This document shows positions 51,301 through 59,036 of a stretch of DNA of 64,000 nucleotides, one piece after another. A program made the translations under genes and the position numbers. This stretch comes from an uncultured Candidatus Saccharibacteria bacterium (GTDB taxonomy: Bacteria; Patescibacteriota; Saccharimonadia; Saccharimonadales; Saccharimonadaceae). Location: assembly GCA_947303945.1 (NCBI GenBank), contig CAMYZS010000002.1, positions 23,548-87,547 on the forward strand. The letters run 5' to 3'. The notes beneath the pieces are model-generated. The model saw only the letters and a program-made list of their open reading frames with translations, did not search any database and was not told where the DNA came from. Position 1 is the stretch's first letter. The number at the start of each line of letters is the position of its first letter.

Positions 51301-53433
51301 CAAAAACGCCACTTCGGCTTCACTGAACCCCATTTTGGCCTTAGTTTCGTCGCTTTGCTCCGAGAGGAATTGATAGTCTTTATTCTGGAGACAATGTTGC
51401 CACAGTTCCTGCTTTGGCCCAGTTTCGTCGAAGTATTTTGGAATCTCGCGTGGGTGTATATTGCCGATAACTTGTGACGATATTGAGCTTTGATATGTGT
51501 CTAGGAATGCCATCTCGGCTCCGTTAAGCCCCATGGTAATTCTAGTCTCTTCGTTTTGTTTTAAGAGAAACTGGTATTCTTCTTTTTGTAGGAAGAATCT
51601 CCATAATTCTGGTCTGGGCCCGGTTTCGTTAAAATATTTTAAGGCAGTTTCTAATTCTATACTAAAAGGGTTATTGTCGCCATTTAACATTGATACTATT
51701 TTTTGACCTCTATTTCCTTGCATGAATGTCTGTACGTGCTCGGATAGCTGTTGCGCTTTTGATAGATTCGTTTTTTCTGTCGGGTCTAGCACGATGCTGT
51801 AGTGTTGCCGTTCGGATTTGTCGTGAATAAAACCCCAATAGCCCGTCATTCTGGCATAAAAATTAGCATTTGGCTCGCCATTATCGTCGAAGTTTGAGCT
51901 AGGGAAATATTCTGATGGGATATAGAATTTCAATCGTTCTTTTTCGGTAAAGTTGCCGTTAGCAATAGCATCAATAGTACTAATCTGCCTGCATGACGGA
52001 TAATTATCGAAGGCTTTTCTTCTTTGCATATCCTTAATTATCTGTCGATCTTGCATGAGCATTAATAATATTTTTGGTACTTTGTTCGGACTATTCGAAT
52101 GAGCCTCGGCTGCTCTTTTTTCTACCTGTTCTTCAATTGTCTCTAGGATTATGTCCTGAAATTTCGGTTGGTTTATGGCATCTAGCAATTTTGGGTTCTG
52201 ATATTTTTCTATACTTATACTATCTGCGTCATCAGTATACCGGTCAGCAAATAATCTCATTACAGTTTCTTGCGAAAAGTCTAGCAGGTCTAAATTATTT
52301 AAAATTTCTTTGTCGTATTGGCTGTGTCTATTCGTGAATAGTTCGAGCATATTCCTGCCCGCTTTTTTCGAGATTTCATCCCAGTATTTTACGGCTTCGC
52401 TGCTGTCTGGTCTTGGATTTAGTCCATATTCTTGTGCGGTAGTTACTATACTAAGTGCATCTTTGCTAACGAATTCGTGGTTTAATGCCGAGTCGATAAC
52501 TTTTTGCGTAATTCTTGAGTATTCCGCATCATCGAACACTTTGTTCTCTATCAGTTCTCTTGTGACTTCTTTAAGTTTGTTTTTATATTCGTCCTCTTCT
52601 TGCCCTATTAGTAGCCCCATCGGGCGTATGCCGTCGATCGCGATATCGTCGAAAACGCATACTCCATATTCCTTCAGTAGCTTTAGGTCATCAAGCTCTT
52701 TATTGTCGATTTTAAGTTCATAAAGTATATTTAATACCCTTGTCCTTGCTAACTCTGCATAGTTGCCATTATCGATAAAATCTTCCTTAAATTTTCTTTG
52801 CCCATCATCCGTCTTGGCCATTTCTTTGTAGATTTTAGCAAGATAACCATTGCCGATTCGATTGTGTTGCTCTAGCATCTTGTCGTAAAAATCTGGATTT
52901 TCGACGATAACTCGTATAGGCATATCGAATGCGTTTATTAGCTGCCATGCGTCAGCATCGTCGTAACCTTCTGCGTCTGTTGGGTCTTGGATTGCATGGA
53001 TTTGTCTACCGGTTTCTATAGCGTAATCCCTTGACCATAACCCTTTGCTATTTTCGTTAAAGGTTTTAACGGCTTCGTTTATTATCGTATCAGCTTTGTC
53101 ATATTCTGTCGCATATAATCGTTCATACTCCTTTAGCCCTTCGGTGAAATTATTGATTGCCTGTTTTTGCTGTTCGCTAAGTGTGCTGTTTATATCTTCT
53201 TCTTTAATATGTAGCTTGAGTGGTTCTTCTGTTTGTTGGTGTGCACCTTCGAGCTTTTGTGAAATATCAATTAATGTCTCCCCATAATGCTCCAGCTCAT
53301 CTATAGTATCGCGTTCGGCAAATTCATGATTATTTTGTCCATTTTGAAATTCTGCGTTGCTGGTAAGGGTGTCATAGTCTGCGGTTTGCTTTTCTTGGCT
53401 ATTGCTCTGACTTATTGTTGTTTCGTTAAGCAT
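48334..53433 (-). CDS. Giant protein with 67-residue repeats and C-terminal nucleotidyltransferase domain
   Basis: About 1,699 residues when started at 53433 (MLNETTISQ, GAGGT 10 nt upstream; the frame extends 39 codons further). No signal peptide or membrane helix, so cytoplasmic. The N-terminal 600 residues are acidic and helical, without recognised motifs. Residues about 596-930 hold five tandem repeats of 67 residues (KYFDETGPKQELWQ...EIPKYF). The C-terminus has a pol-beta-type nucleotidyltransferase signature: GSTGRYSNAPGDGDFDF (about 1475-1490) and a third acidic strand VDIDVTF near 1544, followed by GGLGGVGIENWVLQNGGSF, like the helical segment of archaeal CCA-adding and OAS-type enzymes. 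Activity could be nucleotide addition to RNA, protein or a small molecule. No close known architecture comes to mind. Confidence 0.82.
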   Translation of the reverse strand: MLNETTISQSNSQEKQTADYDTLTSNAEFQNGQNNHEFAERDTIDELEHYGETLIDISQKLEGAHQQTEEPLKLHIKEEDINSTLSEQQKQAINNFTEGLKEYERLYATEYDKADTIINEAVKTFNENSKGLWSRDYAIETGRQIHAIQDPTDAEGYDDADAWQLINAFDMPIRVIVENPDFYDKMLEQHNRIGNGYLAKIYKEMAKTDDGQRKFKEDFIDNGNYAELARTRVLNILYELKIDNKELDDLKLLKEYGVCVFDDIAIDGIRPMGLLIGQEEDEYKNKLKEVTRELIENKVFDDAEYSRITQKVIDSALNHEFVSKDALSIVTTAQEYGLNPRPDSSEAVKYWDEISKKAGRNMLELFTNRHSQYDKEILNNLDLLDFSQETVMRLFADRYTDDADSISIEKYQNPKLLDAINQPKFQDIILETIEEQVEKRAAEAHSNSPNKVPKILLMLMQDRQIIKDMQRRKAFDNYPSCRQISTIDAIANGNFTEKERLKFYIPSEYFPSSNFDDNGEPNANFYARMTGYWGFIHDKSERQHYSIVLDPTEKTNLSKAQQLSEHVQTFMQGNRGQKIVSMLNGDNNPFSIELETALKYFNETGPRPELWRFFLQKEEYQFLLKQNEETRITMGLNGAEMAFLDTYQSSISSQVIGNIHPREIPKYFDETGPKQELWQHCLQNKDYQFLSEQSDETKAKMGFSEAEVAFLNSYKRMLTSTVIQNMSPDEIPKYFDETGPKQELWQQCLQSRDYQFLSEQSDETKAKMGFSEAEVAFLDTYQNFMSSRVIGNMRSREIPKYFDETGPKQELWQHCLQSKDYLFLSDQSDEAKAKMGFSEAEVAFLNSYKRMLTSTVIQKLSPDEISKYFDGTGPKAALWLDSFANKDFDFIYKQDMDTRNNMPFDEKHNEAIDGYGRIDDDAIKDLYKNYIIKNLERTNVETIPEIADTLNNLTYSNAEEISSHPIDFAKAILENTSSELVKEKMQEIESVFVKNNIPYVGKVYRTFRILYPTGSFPYQMERGALKGRIEAPANPDTLPSNIAEYRQLIESKDSVLFANLLRASLESNNRDLRKYLINLQKGASLAEQVIDGTSKVSEEDERILEVYLEHLDTIYRNTQKGKIAPFQRTGNTIEDVRNISKEFTPNERFSVPDRIVQSFGYMLGIKTCSEAIERIDRAVAEADARNRKAAAEGNFKLESGDIIKSLDVEYLGPSLRNGFLCKEFLNGQVKSDTTPLDSDVNVLPDGLSGDISEGVNKKNEIAAFEPKSCMVVMKGDANSGRNRFVTESENGTYDPQKYEIWQNDESNYGILVGFASTGIDYMIHDSIRRTGEDNDLDRMKYEIVKNDDFYTPIVDKAGRKLVFSPDEYDKMKLIVLGLREFTKDGKSKFITADAPERALVKDLSIPEYVLPDGVKIEGTEDTIVKLQNNKEEVDKKRDAIKNEVLLPILQQFNLSMREELSGDLTEGVAEVIDTGSTGRYSNAPGDGDFDFMMKLDRKITKDKNALESIRNAFCDKLGLSYEDIVKSGNIRAKNVKLSGLEETVDIDVTFSTKTNKVKYSTDVALGQFYESMTEEQRRIATANVIFAKRLLKHAKAYKPDRGDVPQGGLGGVGIENWVLQNGGSFVAAAESFMKVANECGENFEQFKMNYSLIDFGENHVNGLNDNFVARNMSKEGYNKMRTALGEFLASYKQTETTAT
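50638..51648. repeat. Five tandem 201-bp repeats inside the giant NTase gene
   Basis: The GTCGAAGTATTTTG core recurs near 50826, 51027, 51228, 51429 and, diverged, 51630: a period of 201 bp. Three central units are nearly identical, the outer two are diverged. Units alternate between two forms at their ends (SYKRMLTSTVIQ and TYQ..SSxVIGN), so a 402-bp double unit was probably duplicated. Confidence 0.92.
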
Positions 53434-53660
53434 TGTTGACTTTACCTCTGGATTGACTATAATAATAAACTCTTTTCTTATTATAAAACATTGCACTGAT
53501 GAATGCCATTTATTCTTTATGCTTAAATCCTGTATGCGCAATTGATGCATATTGTAGCTGAGGGCTGTATGGTAATATTGCGTGATTTAGTCCTCATGTG
53601 CGTACGGTCGGAGAAGTTTACGGGAGTCAATCTTGCCATCTCTGTTTCTCTACTTAGCAC

Positions 53661-53694
53661 AAAAAAACTTCAAGTAAATACTTGAAGTTTTTTC
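53661..53694 (-). terminator. Rho-independent terminator after tRNA-Tyr
   Basis: AAAAAACTTCAAGTA pairs with TACTTGAAGTTTTTT around a 2-4 nt loop, directly after the tRNA 3' end on the minus strand. Confidence 0.88.
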
Positions 53695-53695
53695 A

Positions 53696-53781
53696 TGGTG
53701 CTGGGAGTAGGAGTCGAACCTACGAAGGCCGAAGCCGGCAGATTTACAGTCTGATGCGTTTGACCACTTCGCTATCCCAGC
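53696..53781 (-). tRNA. tRNA-Tyr (anticodon GTA), CCA encoded
   Basis: On the minus strand GCTGGGA pairs with TCCCAGC at the acceptor. The anticodon loop reads CTGTAAA within the stem around 53744, and a long variable arm (GCCGGCTTCGGC) marks a class II tRNA. The T arm contains GGTTCGACTCC. The 3' CCA is encoded at 53696-53698. It is followed by a terminator and is a lone tRNA. Confidence 0.96.
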
Positions 53782-53825
53782 GAATGTCTATATGTTATCA
53801 TTTTTATGTTCTTTAGGCAAGAAAA

Positions 53826-53855
53826 AGCCCGTCACACCTTTTAGGTGTGGCGGGT
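53826..53855 (-). terminator. Rho-independent terminator
   Basis: On the minus strand CCCGCCACACC pairs with GGTGTGACGGG around TAAAA and is followed by CTTTTT. It ends the gene at 53869. Confidence 0.9.
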
Positions 53856-53868
53856 AGGCTTGAGACGC

Positions 53869-54204
53869 TTATTTGCCGAGATCCTCTGCAAGACGCTCGA
53901 TGTATTCGTCGCGATGATCTCCGGCGAAACAATGCACGAGATGCTCCACTTCCTCATCGCGATCCTGACAGTTGCGGAGTTCATGGATTTTGTCGTCGTG
54001 ACACTTGTTCCGCAGCAAGAATCCGTGTATATATCTCAGATTAATATACCAAGGTGGAGTTGATGTGTAATCTGAATAATACACGCAGTCATTTTCTTTG
54101 TCGTAGACTGTCGTTGGTTGCTGTTGCTCGGGCCTATATTCGTAGCGGACCGAAAACTTAATTATTGCGTCTCTAAATGGCATGCATATATCTCTTGTAA
54201 ACAA
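53869..54204 (-). CDS. Hypothetical protein (111 aa), TTG start
   Basis: Not recognised. The start is a TTG at 54204, chosen because AAGGAGG lies 9 nt upstream; no ATG fits that site. The product is soluble and strongly charged: FRDAIIKFSVRYEYRPEQQQP, then YYSDYTSTPPWYINLRYIHG, and a His/Asp/Glu-rich C-terminal part (KCHDDKIHELRNCQDRDEEV) with three cysteines and several histidines that could bind metal. It has its own terminator and a TTGACA-type upstream box. Confidence 0.62.
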   Translation of the reverse strand: MFTRDICMPFRDAIIKFSVRYEYRPEQQQPTTVYDKENDCVYYSDYTSTPPWYINLRYIHGFLLRNKCHDDKIHELRNCQDRDEEVEHLVHCFAGDHRDEYIERLAEDLGK

Positions 54205-54315
54205 ATCGGTTTTCCTCCTTTTTGCTAGTATCGGTTATGCACTATGTATAGTTTTACATTATTTTGTTTGATCTGTCAAATAGTGCTTTAATAATGTTGG
54301 AGGTATAGGTGCAAA

Positions 54316-54969
54316 ATGAAATTGAATCATGAATTGCAACAATATATTGAGGAGAACATTCTTCCTAGTTATAAGAAGAATGACTTGGGGCATAATTTGA
54401 AACATGTTAAATATGTAATAAATAGGAGTTTAAAGTTTGCAGATAAGGTTGATGGTGTTAATTATGACATGGTCTATACGATTGCGGCCTATCATGACAT
54501 TGGTCATTACATCGACGCCAAAAATCACGAGAAGGTGTCTGCCAAGATGTTGCTTGCCGATAAGACTTTGAGGAAATTCTTTACTAAAGAACAAATGAAG
54601 ATTATGTCTGAGGCGGTATATGATCATCGCGCAAGTATGGAAGGCGAGCCAAGAAGCATTTATGGAAAGATTGTCTCGTCGGCAGATAGAAATACCCTAG
54701 TTGAGGTTCCATTTGAGCGAACATATGCGTATCGGGTTGAGCATAGTCCTAATAGTACGCTAGATGAAATAATTGAGGAATCGAGACAGCATATCTTGAA
54801 CAAATTTGGCAGAATGGGGTACGCGAATGAGAAGATGTATTTTGAGGATATAGATTATAAGAACTTTTTAGATAATATTGCAGCATTAGCGGAAGACAAA
54901 GATGAATTTAGGCGTAAGTTTATCGAGGTTAACGGATTAAGCGCTGAGGCGTCAATAAACGCTATTTAA
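54316..54969 (+). CDS. HD-domain phosphohydrolase
   Basis: A 217-residue HD-superfamily protein: HNLKHVKYV (first His), AAYHDIGHYID (the HD pair), VYDHRASMEGEP and SSADRNTLVEV (final Asp). These coordinate metal for hydrolysis of nucleotide phosphates or cyclic nucleotides. The second half is helical. GGAGGT lies about 12 nt before the ATG, a long spacing. It is a single gene, divergent from the 53869 gene across about 110 bp. Confidence 0.85.
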   Translation: MKLNHELQQYIEENILPSYKKNDLGHNLKHVKYVINRSLKFADKVDGVNYDMVYTIAAYHDIGHYIDAKNHEKVSAKMLLADKTLRKFFTKEQMKIMSEAVYDHRASMEGEPRSIYGKIVSSADRNTLVEVPFERTYAYRVEHSPNSTLDEIIEESRQHILNKFGRMGYANEKMYFEDIDYKNFLDNIAALAEDKDEFRRKFIEVNGLSAEASINAI

Positions 54970-55008
54970 GGTAGAAAGAGTCGCGATATGGCAATCGCCA
55001 CGATGTAA

Positions 55009-55037
55009 TTGACGCACTGGCTGCTATATGTTATAAT
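55009..55037 (+). promoter_or_regulatory. Promoter of the 55095 gene
   Basis: TTGACG (55009-55014), 17-bp spacer, TATAAT (55032-55037). Confidence 0.8.
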
Positions 55038-55094
55038 TAGATTTGGCATAGACCATTAATGTACCTTTAAAAAAGCACAGAGGAGGGGGGAATC

Positions 55095-56468
55095 ATGGCT
55101 AAAAAGAAGATTAGAAGAACTGCATCTAAGGCCAAGAGAGCATTAAATGATCCTAGCAGCAAGTTAATATACGTTCCTGGTTATGGGAAGTGTGTTGCTG
55201 CCGATGAACTAGTTTCGGCGATGCTCTTAAGTCTACCATTAGTCTTCGAGAAAGTGGCAAGAAGGATAGTAAATGAGTTTTATTTTACGCAAACGATCAA
55301 CGATTTGATCGCGAATGTAATTTTTATCCTGTTGTTCCCTGGCTATAATAGTGCCAGCAAGGAGGAGTGGGACAGATTTTACAATGAGATAAAAGAGCCA
55401 GTAATCTTGCCGACGATCTGGTGCTTAGCAAACACCTTCGATGGTATACAGGTGTACGGCCGGCTAATAAGATCTTACCGAGCCATCGTGTTGTCATATC
55501 TTGAAAGGCCCAGTATGTTTGGATGTGTCGGTGTTGCTGCCTTTCATTACCTCGACGTGGCGTCAATCAAGGGGTTAGATGAAGATTATAAGCAAAAGAT
55601 AATCTCCGAGCTCGAACTTGATTTGACCGATAAAGAGGTTAGAATGGCGGCCCTGAAAGGACTGGAAGCTGTCTGCCAATGGCCAATCGATCAGTTGGGG
55701 GTTGAATGTGAGTATCAAATACTCGACTGGTATTTAAAGACCCTTGGACTGATTAGCTGCGAGAAGACTGAAAAAGCCGCTCTGCGAAAACTGTATCAGG
55801 CGTTTCAGAGTGGGCGCAAAGAGCTGATGGTCTACTTTGAACGGAACGAAGAGATATTTAGCGATCTCTTCCGAAGATATCCTGAATATAATTGTATTCA
55901 GTGTGGCTTCTTTGAAAGAAGCAAGCTGGAGGACATCTTCAAGGAATATGGAGTACCACTGACATATCAGGCATATGACATATTCTCACTTCCGTCGCCC
56001 ATGATGAAAGTTTACAATCCGAAAAATAGCCGTAGGGGTGAAACGAGAATCGTCAATAGGATTCCCGACGAGAGTTATAAGGTGCTCATTTTGAGCGCTC
56101 TTGCGAGATTATCTATTGACCTTGCTCGAAATTGTTCTGAATGCAGTTTCGTCAATATTCAGCCGAACAGCTTCAGCAATGGAGATTTCGCCGCAGCTAG
56201 AACGACTCGAAAACGGAAATACGTCGCTATTCAGTGGCGGTTCCGGGATGAATATTGGATTCTAGTTGATTCCGTAAAGCCGGAAAATGCTATATATTTA
56301 TGGCATGGAAAAGACTTGGAAAAAGGGATCAGTATCATCTTGCAAAATAAAACATATACTCTCTCAAGAGAGGATGTTCGGCGCCGATACCATCGGGTAA
56401 ATACGAAAGACACCTACTTAATATATCGGCAGCTTATACTTGATGCTGGAGGGGGTGATGTGCTTTAA
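55095..56468 (+). CDS. Large hypothetical protein (457 aa)
   Basis: Not recognised. GGAGGGGGG precedes the ATG by about 4 nt, with a good promoter and terminator, so expression is likely. The first 20 residues are very basic (MAKKKIRRTASKAKRA). The middle is helical with hydrophobic stretches (LIANVIFILLFPGY, VAAFHYLDVASIKG) but no clear membrane topology. The C-terminal third has a strand-rich part with many Arg and Tyr (KRKYVAIQWRFRDEYWILVD) and GKDLEKGISIIL. Cysteines are scattered. It may bind nucleic acid, but no motif supports a function. Confidence 0.62.
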   Translation: MAKKKIRRTASKAKRALNDPSSKLIYVPGYGKCVAADELVSAMLLSLPLVFEKVARRIVNEFYFTQTINDLIANVIFILLFPGYNSASKEEWDRFYNEIKEPVILPTIWCLANTFDGIQVYGRLIRSYRAIVLSYLERPSMFGCVGVAAFHYLDVASIKGLDEDYKQKIISELELDLTDKEVRMAALKGLEAVCQWPIDQLGVECEYQILDWYLKTLGLISCEKTEKAALRKLYQAFQSGRKELMVYFERNEEIFSDLFRRYPEYNCIQCGFFERSKLEDIFKEYGVPLTYQAYDIFSLPSPMMKVYNPKNSRRGETRIVNRIPDESYKVLILSALARLSIDLARNCSECSFVNIQPNSFSNGDFAAARTTRKRKYVAIQWRFRDEYWILVDSVKPENAIYLWHGKDLEKGISIILQNKTYTLSREDVRRRYHRVNTKDTYLIYRQLILDAGGGDVL

Positions 56469-56475
56469 ACATTAT

Positions 56476-56508
56476 GCCATCGGTTGAAAAACCGGTGGCT
56501 TTTTGTTG
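56476..56508 (+). terminator. Rho-independent terminator
   Basis: GCCATCGGTT pairs with AACCGGTGGC across GAAA and is followed by TTTTTG. Confidence 0.9.
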
Positions 56509-56529
56509 TTTATAGCAGCTGTGGGTTTT

Positions 56530-56558
56530 AAAAAAGCACAAACTTCGTTTGTGTTTTC
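56530..56558 (-). terminator. Rho-independent terminator after tRNA-Thr
   Basis: On the minus strand CACAAAC pairs with GTTTGTG and is followed by CTTTTTT. Confidence 0.82.
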
Positions 56559-56570
56559 CGTTCTTTTTTA

Positions 56571-56646
56571 TGGAGCCGCAAATCAGACTTGAACTGATGA
56601 CCTGCCGCTTACAAGGCGGCTGCTCTACCAACTGAGCTATTGCGGC
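56571..56646 (-). tRNA. tRNA-Thr (anticodon TGT), CCA encoded
   Basis: On the minus strand GCCGCAA pairs with TTGCGGC, the D arm contains AGCTCAGTTGGTAGAGC, the anticodon stem GCCGC/GCGGC holds loop CTTGTAA with anticodon TGT, and the T arm has GTTCAAGTC. Discriminator T, then CCA encoded at 56571-56573. A 76-nt class I tRNA followed by its own terminator. Confidence 0.96.
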
Positions 56647-56661
56647 ACAGATGTGCTTATT

Positions 56662-57459
56662 TTAGATGATTTTACGTTTTTTGGCAACTTTTTTATTGTC
56701 CTTCGTATGTACACGAATGGTCTTCGCGGTAGTTTTGGAAGATTTGCGTTCGGGTTTGGCTGGTTTGATGGCCTTTGGCTTTGGCGCCTTCTTGGTGCGG
56801 CGGATGAGATGGTGTTTTTGTTTCGCGGATTCGGCGACGACTCTTTCGCGCTCGGCTTGCAAATCGTCGATGCGTTTGCGAGTTAGTTCGATATTCTCGA
56901 GATCGCCGAAGTTCTCGTAGAGCTCTAAGAGATGGCGCAGGACTACGGTTGTTGGATTAAGGCTATAGGCGGTTTCGAGTGCTTCTGCAGCCTTGTGGCG
57001 TTCGCCGATTTTTTCGAGTGCTTTTGCGTAGGCAATATAACGGCCTGGCTGGTCGCCCTCGAGCTCGATTGCTTGCGAGAATGCCATGGCGGCTTTTTCG
57101 TATTTACCGGTTTCAAGATAAATTAAACCAACATTATGGAGGCTAGATGCATTATTATCTAACGATTGGGCAATTTCGAAGCATTCAATTGCTTCTTTAT
57201 AATGCTGCTCTTTTGCGTAAAGAATACCGAGGCGATTGTAGGCGGCGGCATTCTTCTCGTCGAATTTGAGGATCGTAAGGAGGGCTTTTTCGGCTTTAAG
57301 TGGTTTGCGCTCGCGCATTGCAGTTTGTGCTATGCTCCAGAGTTTTTTCATTTGTGGTGTCTTGTTTGTGTTATCTATGTCTTGAGTCTCGAGATGGTAG
57401 TTTGGGATGAAAAAAGCCGTAAAGAAAACTAGCACTAAAATCAGAATTGCTGCAAGCAT
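56662..57459 (-). CDS. Membrane-anchored TPR-repeat protein with basic tail
   Basis: A 265-residue protein. A hydrophobic N-terminal helix (2-18) anchors it; about four TPR units follow (AAAYNRLGILYAKEQHYKEA, SSLHNVGLIYLETGKYEKAA, PGRYIAYAKALEKIGERHKAA), and the last 50 residues are a very basic tail (KPKAIKPAKPERKSSK). TPRs scaffold complexes; the basic tail may bind nucleic acid or the membrane. A TATAAT at 57466-57471 is only 6 nt before the ATG, so the transcript is probably leaderless. It follows the delta-prime-like gene by 7 bp. Confidence 0.8.
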   Translation of the reverse strand: MLAAILILVLVFFTAFFIPNYHLETQDIDNTNKTPQMKKLWSIAQTAMRERKPLKAEKALLTILKFDEKNAAAYNRLGILYAKEQHYKEAIECFEIAQSLDNNASSLHNVGLIYLETGKYEKAAMAFSQAIELEGDQPGRYIAYAKALEKIGERHKAAEALETAYSLNPTTVVLRHLLELYENFGDLENIELTRKRIDDLQAERERVVAESAKQKHHLIRRTKKAPKPKAIKPAKPERKSSKTTAKTIRVHTKDNKKVAKKRKII

Positions 57460-57466
57460 ATACGTA

Positions 57467-58132
57467 TTATACCATACCGGCTATTAGTTGTAGCTTAATG
57501 TGCCCATTGGCTCTGAGGGCATCAGAGGTGTTAAGCAGACTCTCGAGTCGATCTAGATATTTAGCTTGTCCAGTAACAAAATACGTTTTATAGATTAGTT
57601 GAATTGCGGTATCGACAATGGCAATAGCTTTGCTGCGTGCATCTTTCTTTTCTTTGGCGATTTTGTCGCAAAAACTTGGTAAATCTTGTTGGGTGCAAGT
57701 GATGTATTTTTTGGCGGTAGCGAGCAGTTCGGGGTCTATATTGGGCGCATCACTTATTTTTGTCGTTGGTATAAAGTAGTAGTTTTGCGCGCGCGATTTG
57801 ATGGTGGGTAAGATTTTTGCAGAGTTTTGGACGAGAAACACAAAATGAACATTCTCGCCTGGCTCTTCGAGGGTTTTAAGGAAAGTGTTTGCGGCTGAGT
57901 CGTTCATGTTTTCGCCATTTTCTAACACAATAATTAATGATTTGCTTTGTTTGGTATGAACTAGGGCTGAAATCTCATCGATAACTTCCTTGGTATAGAA
58001 ATCTTTATCGACTGGCTTAAAATGATGGGCTTTGGGCAGAATTGCACCGAAGTTCTCGGTTGGTAATTCGAAAATTGAAAAGCCGGTTTTTTGGCTGATT
58101 CGACTAATATCGTCAATGCTATTTAAGTGCAT
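57467..58132 (-). CDS. DNA polymerase III delta-prime-like protein, shortened
   Basis: About 221 residues starting at 58132 (MHLNSIDDIS); a longer frame to 58219 lies inside the RluA gene. The signature AANTFLKTLEEPGENVHFV (Leu-Leu-x-x-Leu-Glu-Glu type) and LPTIKSRAQNYYF match the clamp-loader delta-prime AAA+ region. The P-loop part is absent, as in true delta-prime, and the usual C-terminal collar domain seems reduced. It should act in the clamp loader. The start overlaps the RluA gene by 14 bases, so the pair are coupled. Confidence 0.72.
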   Translation of the reverse strand: MHLNSIDDISRISQKTGFSIFELPTENFGAILPKAHHFKPVDKDFYTKEVIDEISALVHTKQSKSLIIVLENGENMNDSAANTFLKTLEEPGENVHFVFLVQNSAKILPTIKSRAQNYYFIPTTKISDAPNIDPELLATAKKYITCTQQDLPSFCDKIAKEKKDARSKAIAIVDTAIQLIYKTYFVTGQAKYLDRLESLLNTSDALRANGHIKLQLIAGMV

Positions 58133-59006
58133 CGCTGAAATCTTTCGGCAATTCTGCGGTGAAAGTTTTGCGCTCGCCGTGTTCGGTACCGGGGATGGTG
58201 ATTTCGAGCGCTTGCGCATGGAGATACATGCGGTTAGCCTTGCTGCCTTTTGGGTTATAGACCTTGTCGCCCAGAATTGGCGTGCCGATATAGGCGAGAT
58301 GAATGCGGAGTTGGTGAGTGCGACCGGTTTGCGGTTTGAGTTCTAATAATGCGCGTTTTTCTCCTTGTGCGATTATTTTATACTCCGTAATTGCTTCCCT
58401 ACCGTTTTCGTCCGGCGTAAAAGTGGTTGGCTTTTTGAGGTTGCGTGCGAGTGGAATATTGATGATTGCGTGCGCTTGTTTTGGGATGCCTTCTACGACT
58501 GCGTAGTAAGTTTTATGGGTTTTGCGTTGCTGAAATTGCTTCTGTAACATACCTTTAGTGGTGAAGTTTTTGGCGACAATAATTACGCCAGAAGTGTCCC
58601 GATCGAGTCGATGCACGATTTCGCCCCAGTCTTCGATGGCTGGCTCCGGTGAATAGTCGCCTTTTTTGATGCTGAGTAGCCCTGCTGGTTTATTGAATAC
58701 AATAACATTATCGTCTTCATAGATAATCGGTGGTTTTTGGGATTTGGCTTCTGCTGGAAGCTCTAGCTCTATTTTCGCGTCGTCTTCGATGAGTGTGTTT
58801 GGTTTCGTGACAACTCGATTATTCACCGTTACGCGGCCATCTTTAATGAATTTCTGGATTGTGGCGCGACTATAGCGTGGGTATTGTTCAAGGGTTTTAA
58901 TATCTAGTCGGTAAAGTTCAGCTTCTGGTTCCGTTTTGGTGTTATCAAAAGGAATATCGCCATTGATTTTGCGGGATAATTCTGGTTTACTGAACTTCTT
59001 TGCCAT
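58119..59006 (-). CDS. RluA-family pseudouridine synthase with S4 domain
   Basis: A 295-residue protein. An N-terminal S4-like RNA-binding part (LEQYPRYSRATIQKFIKDGRV, residues about 34-95) is followed by the RluA catalytic domain: VFNKPAGLLSIK, HRLDRDTSGVII with the catalytic Asp, HKTYYAVVEG and KPQTGRTHQLRIH. It converts uridines to pseudouridine in rRNA or tRNA; which site is unknown. A TAAAAT at 59014-59019 is 7 nt before the ATG. Confidence 0.92.
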   Translation of the reverse strand: MAKKFSKPELSRKINGDIPFDNTKTEPEAELYRLDIKTLEQYPRYSRATIQKFIKDGRVTVNNRVVTKPNTLIEDDAKIELELPAEAKSQKPPIIYEDDNVIVFNKPAGLLSIKKGDYSPEPAIEDWGEIVHRLDRDTSGVIIVAKNFTTKGMLQKQFQQRKTHKTYYAVVEGIPKQAHAIINIPLARNLKKPTTFTPDENGREAITEYKIIAQGEKRALLELKPQTGRTHQLRIHLAYIGTPILGDKVYNPKGSKANRMYLHAQALEITIPGTEHGERKTFTAELPKDFSDALK

Positions 59007-59036
59007 ATCTGTTATTTTAGCATATTTAACGGCGGG

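Noticed and set aside
50638-51648. 201-bp repeats considered as a mobile-element or CRISPR-like array
   Set aside because: In-frame multiple of 67 codons within a single coding gene; no inverted ends or transposase.
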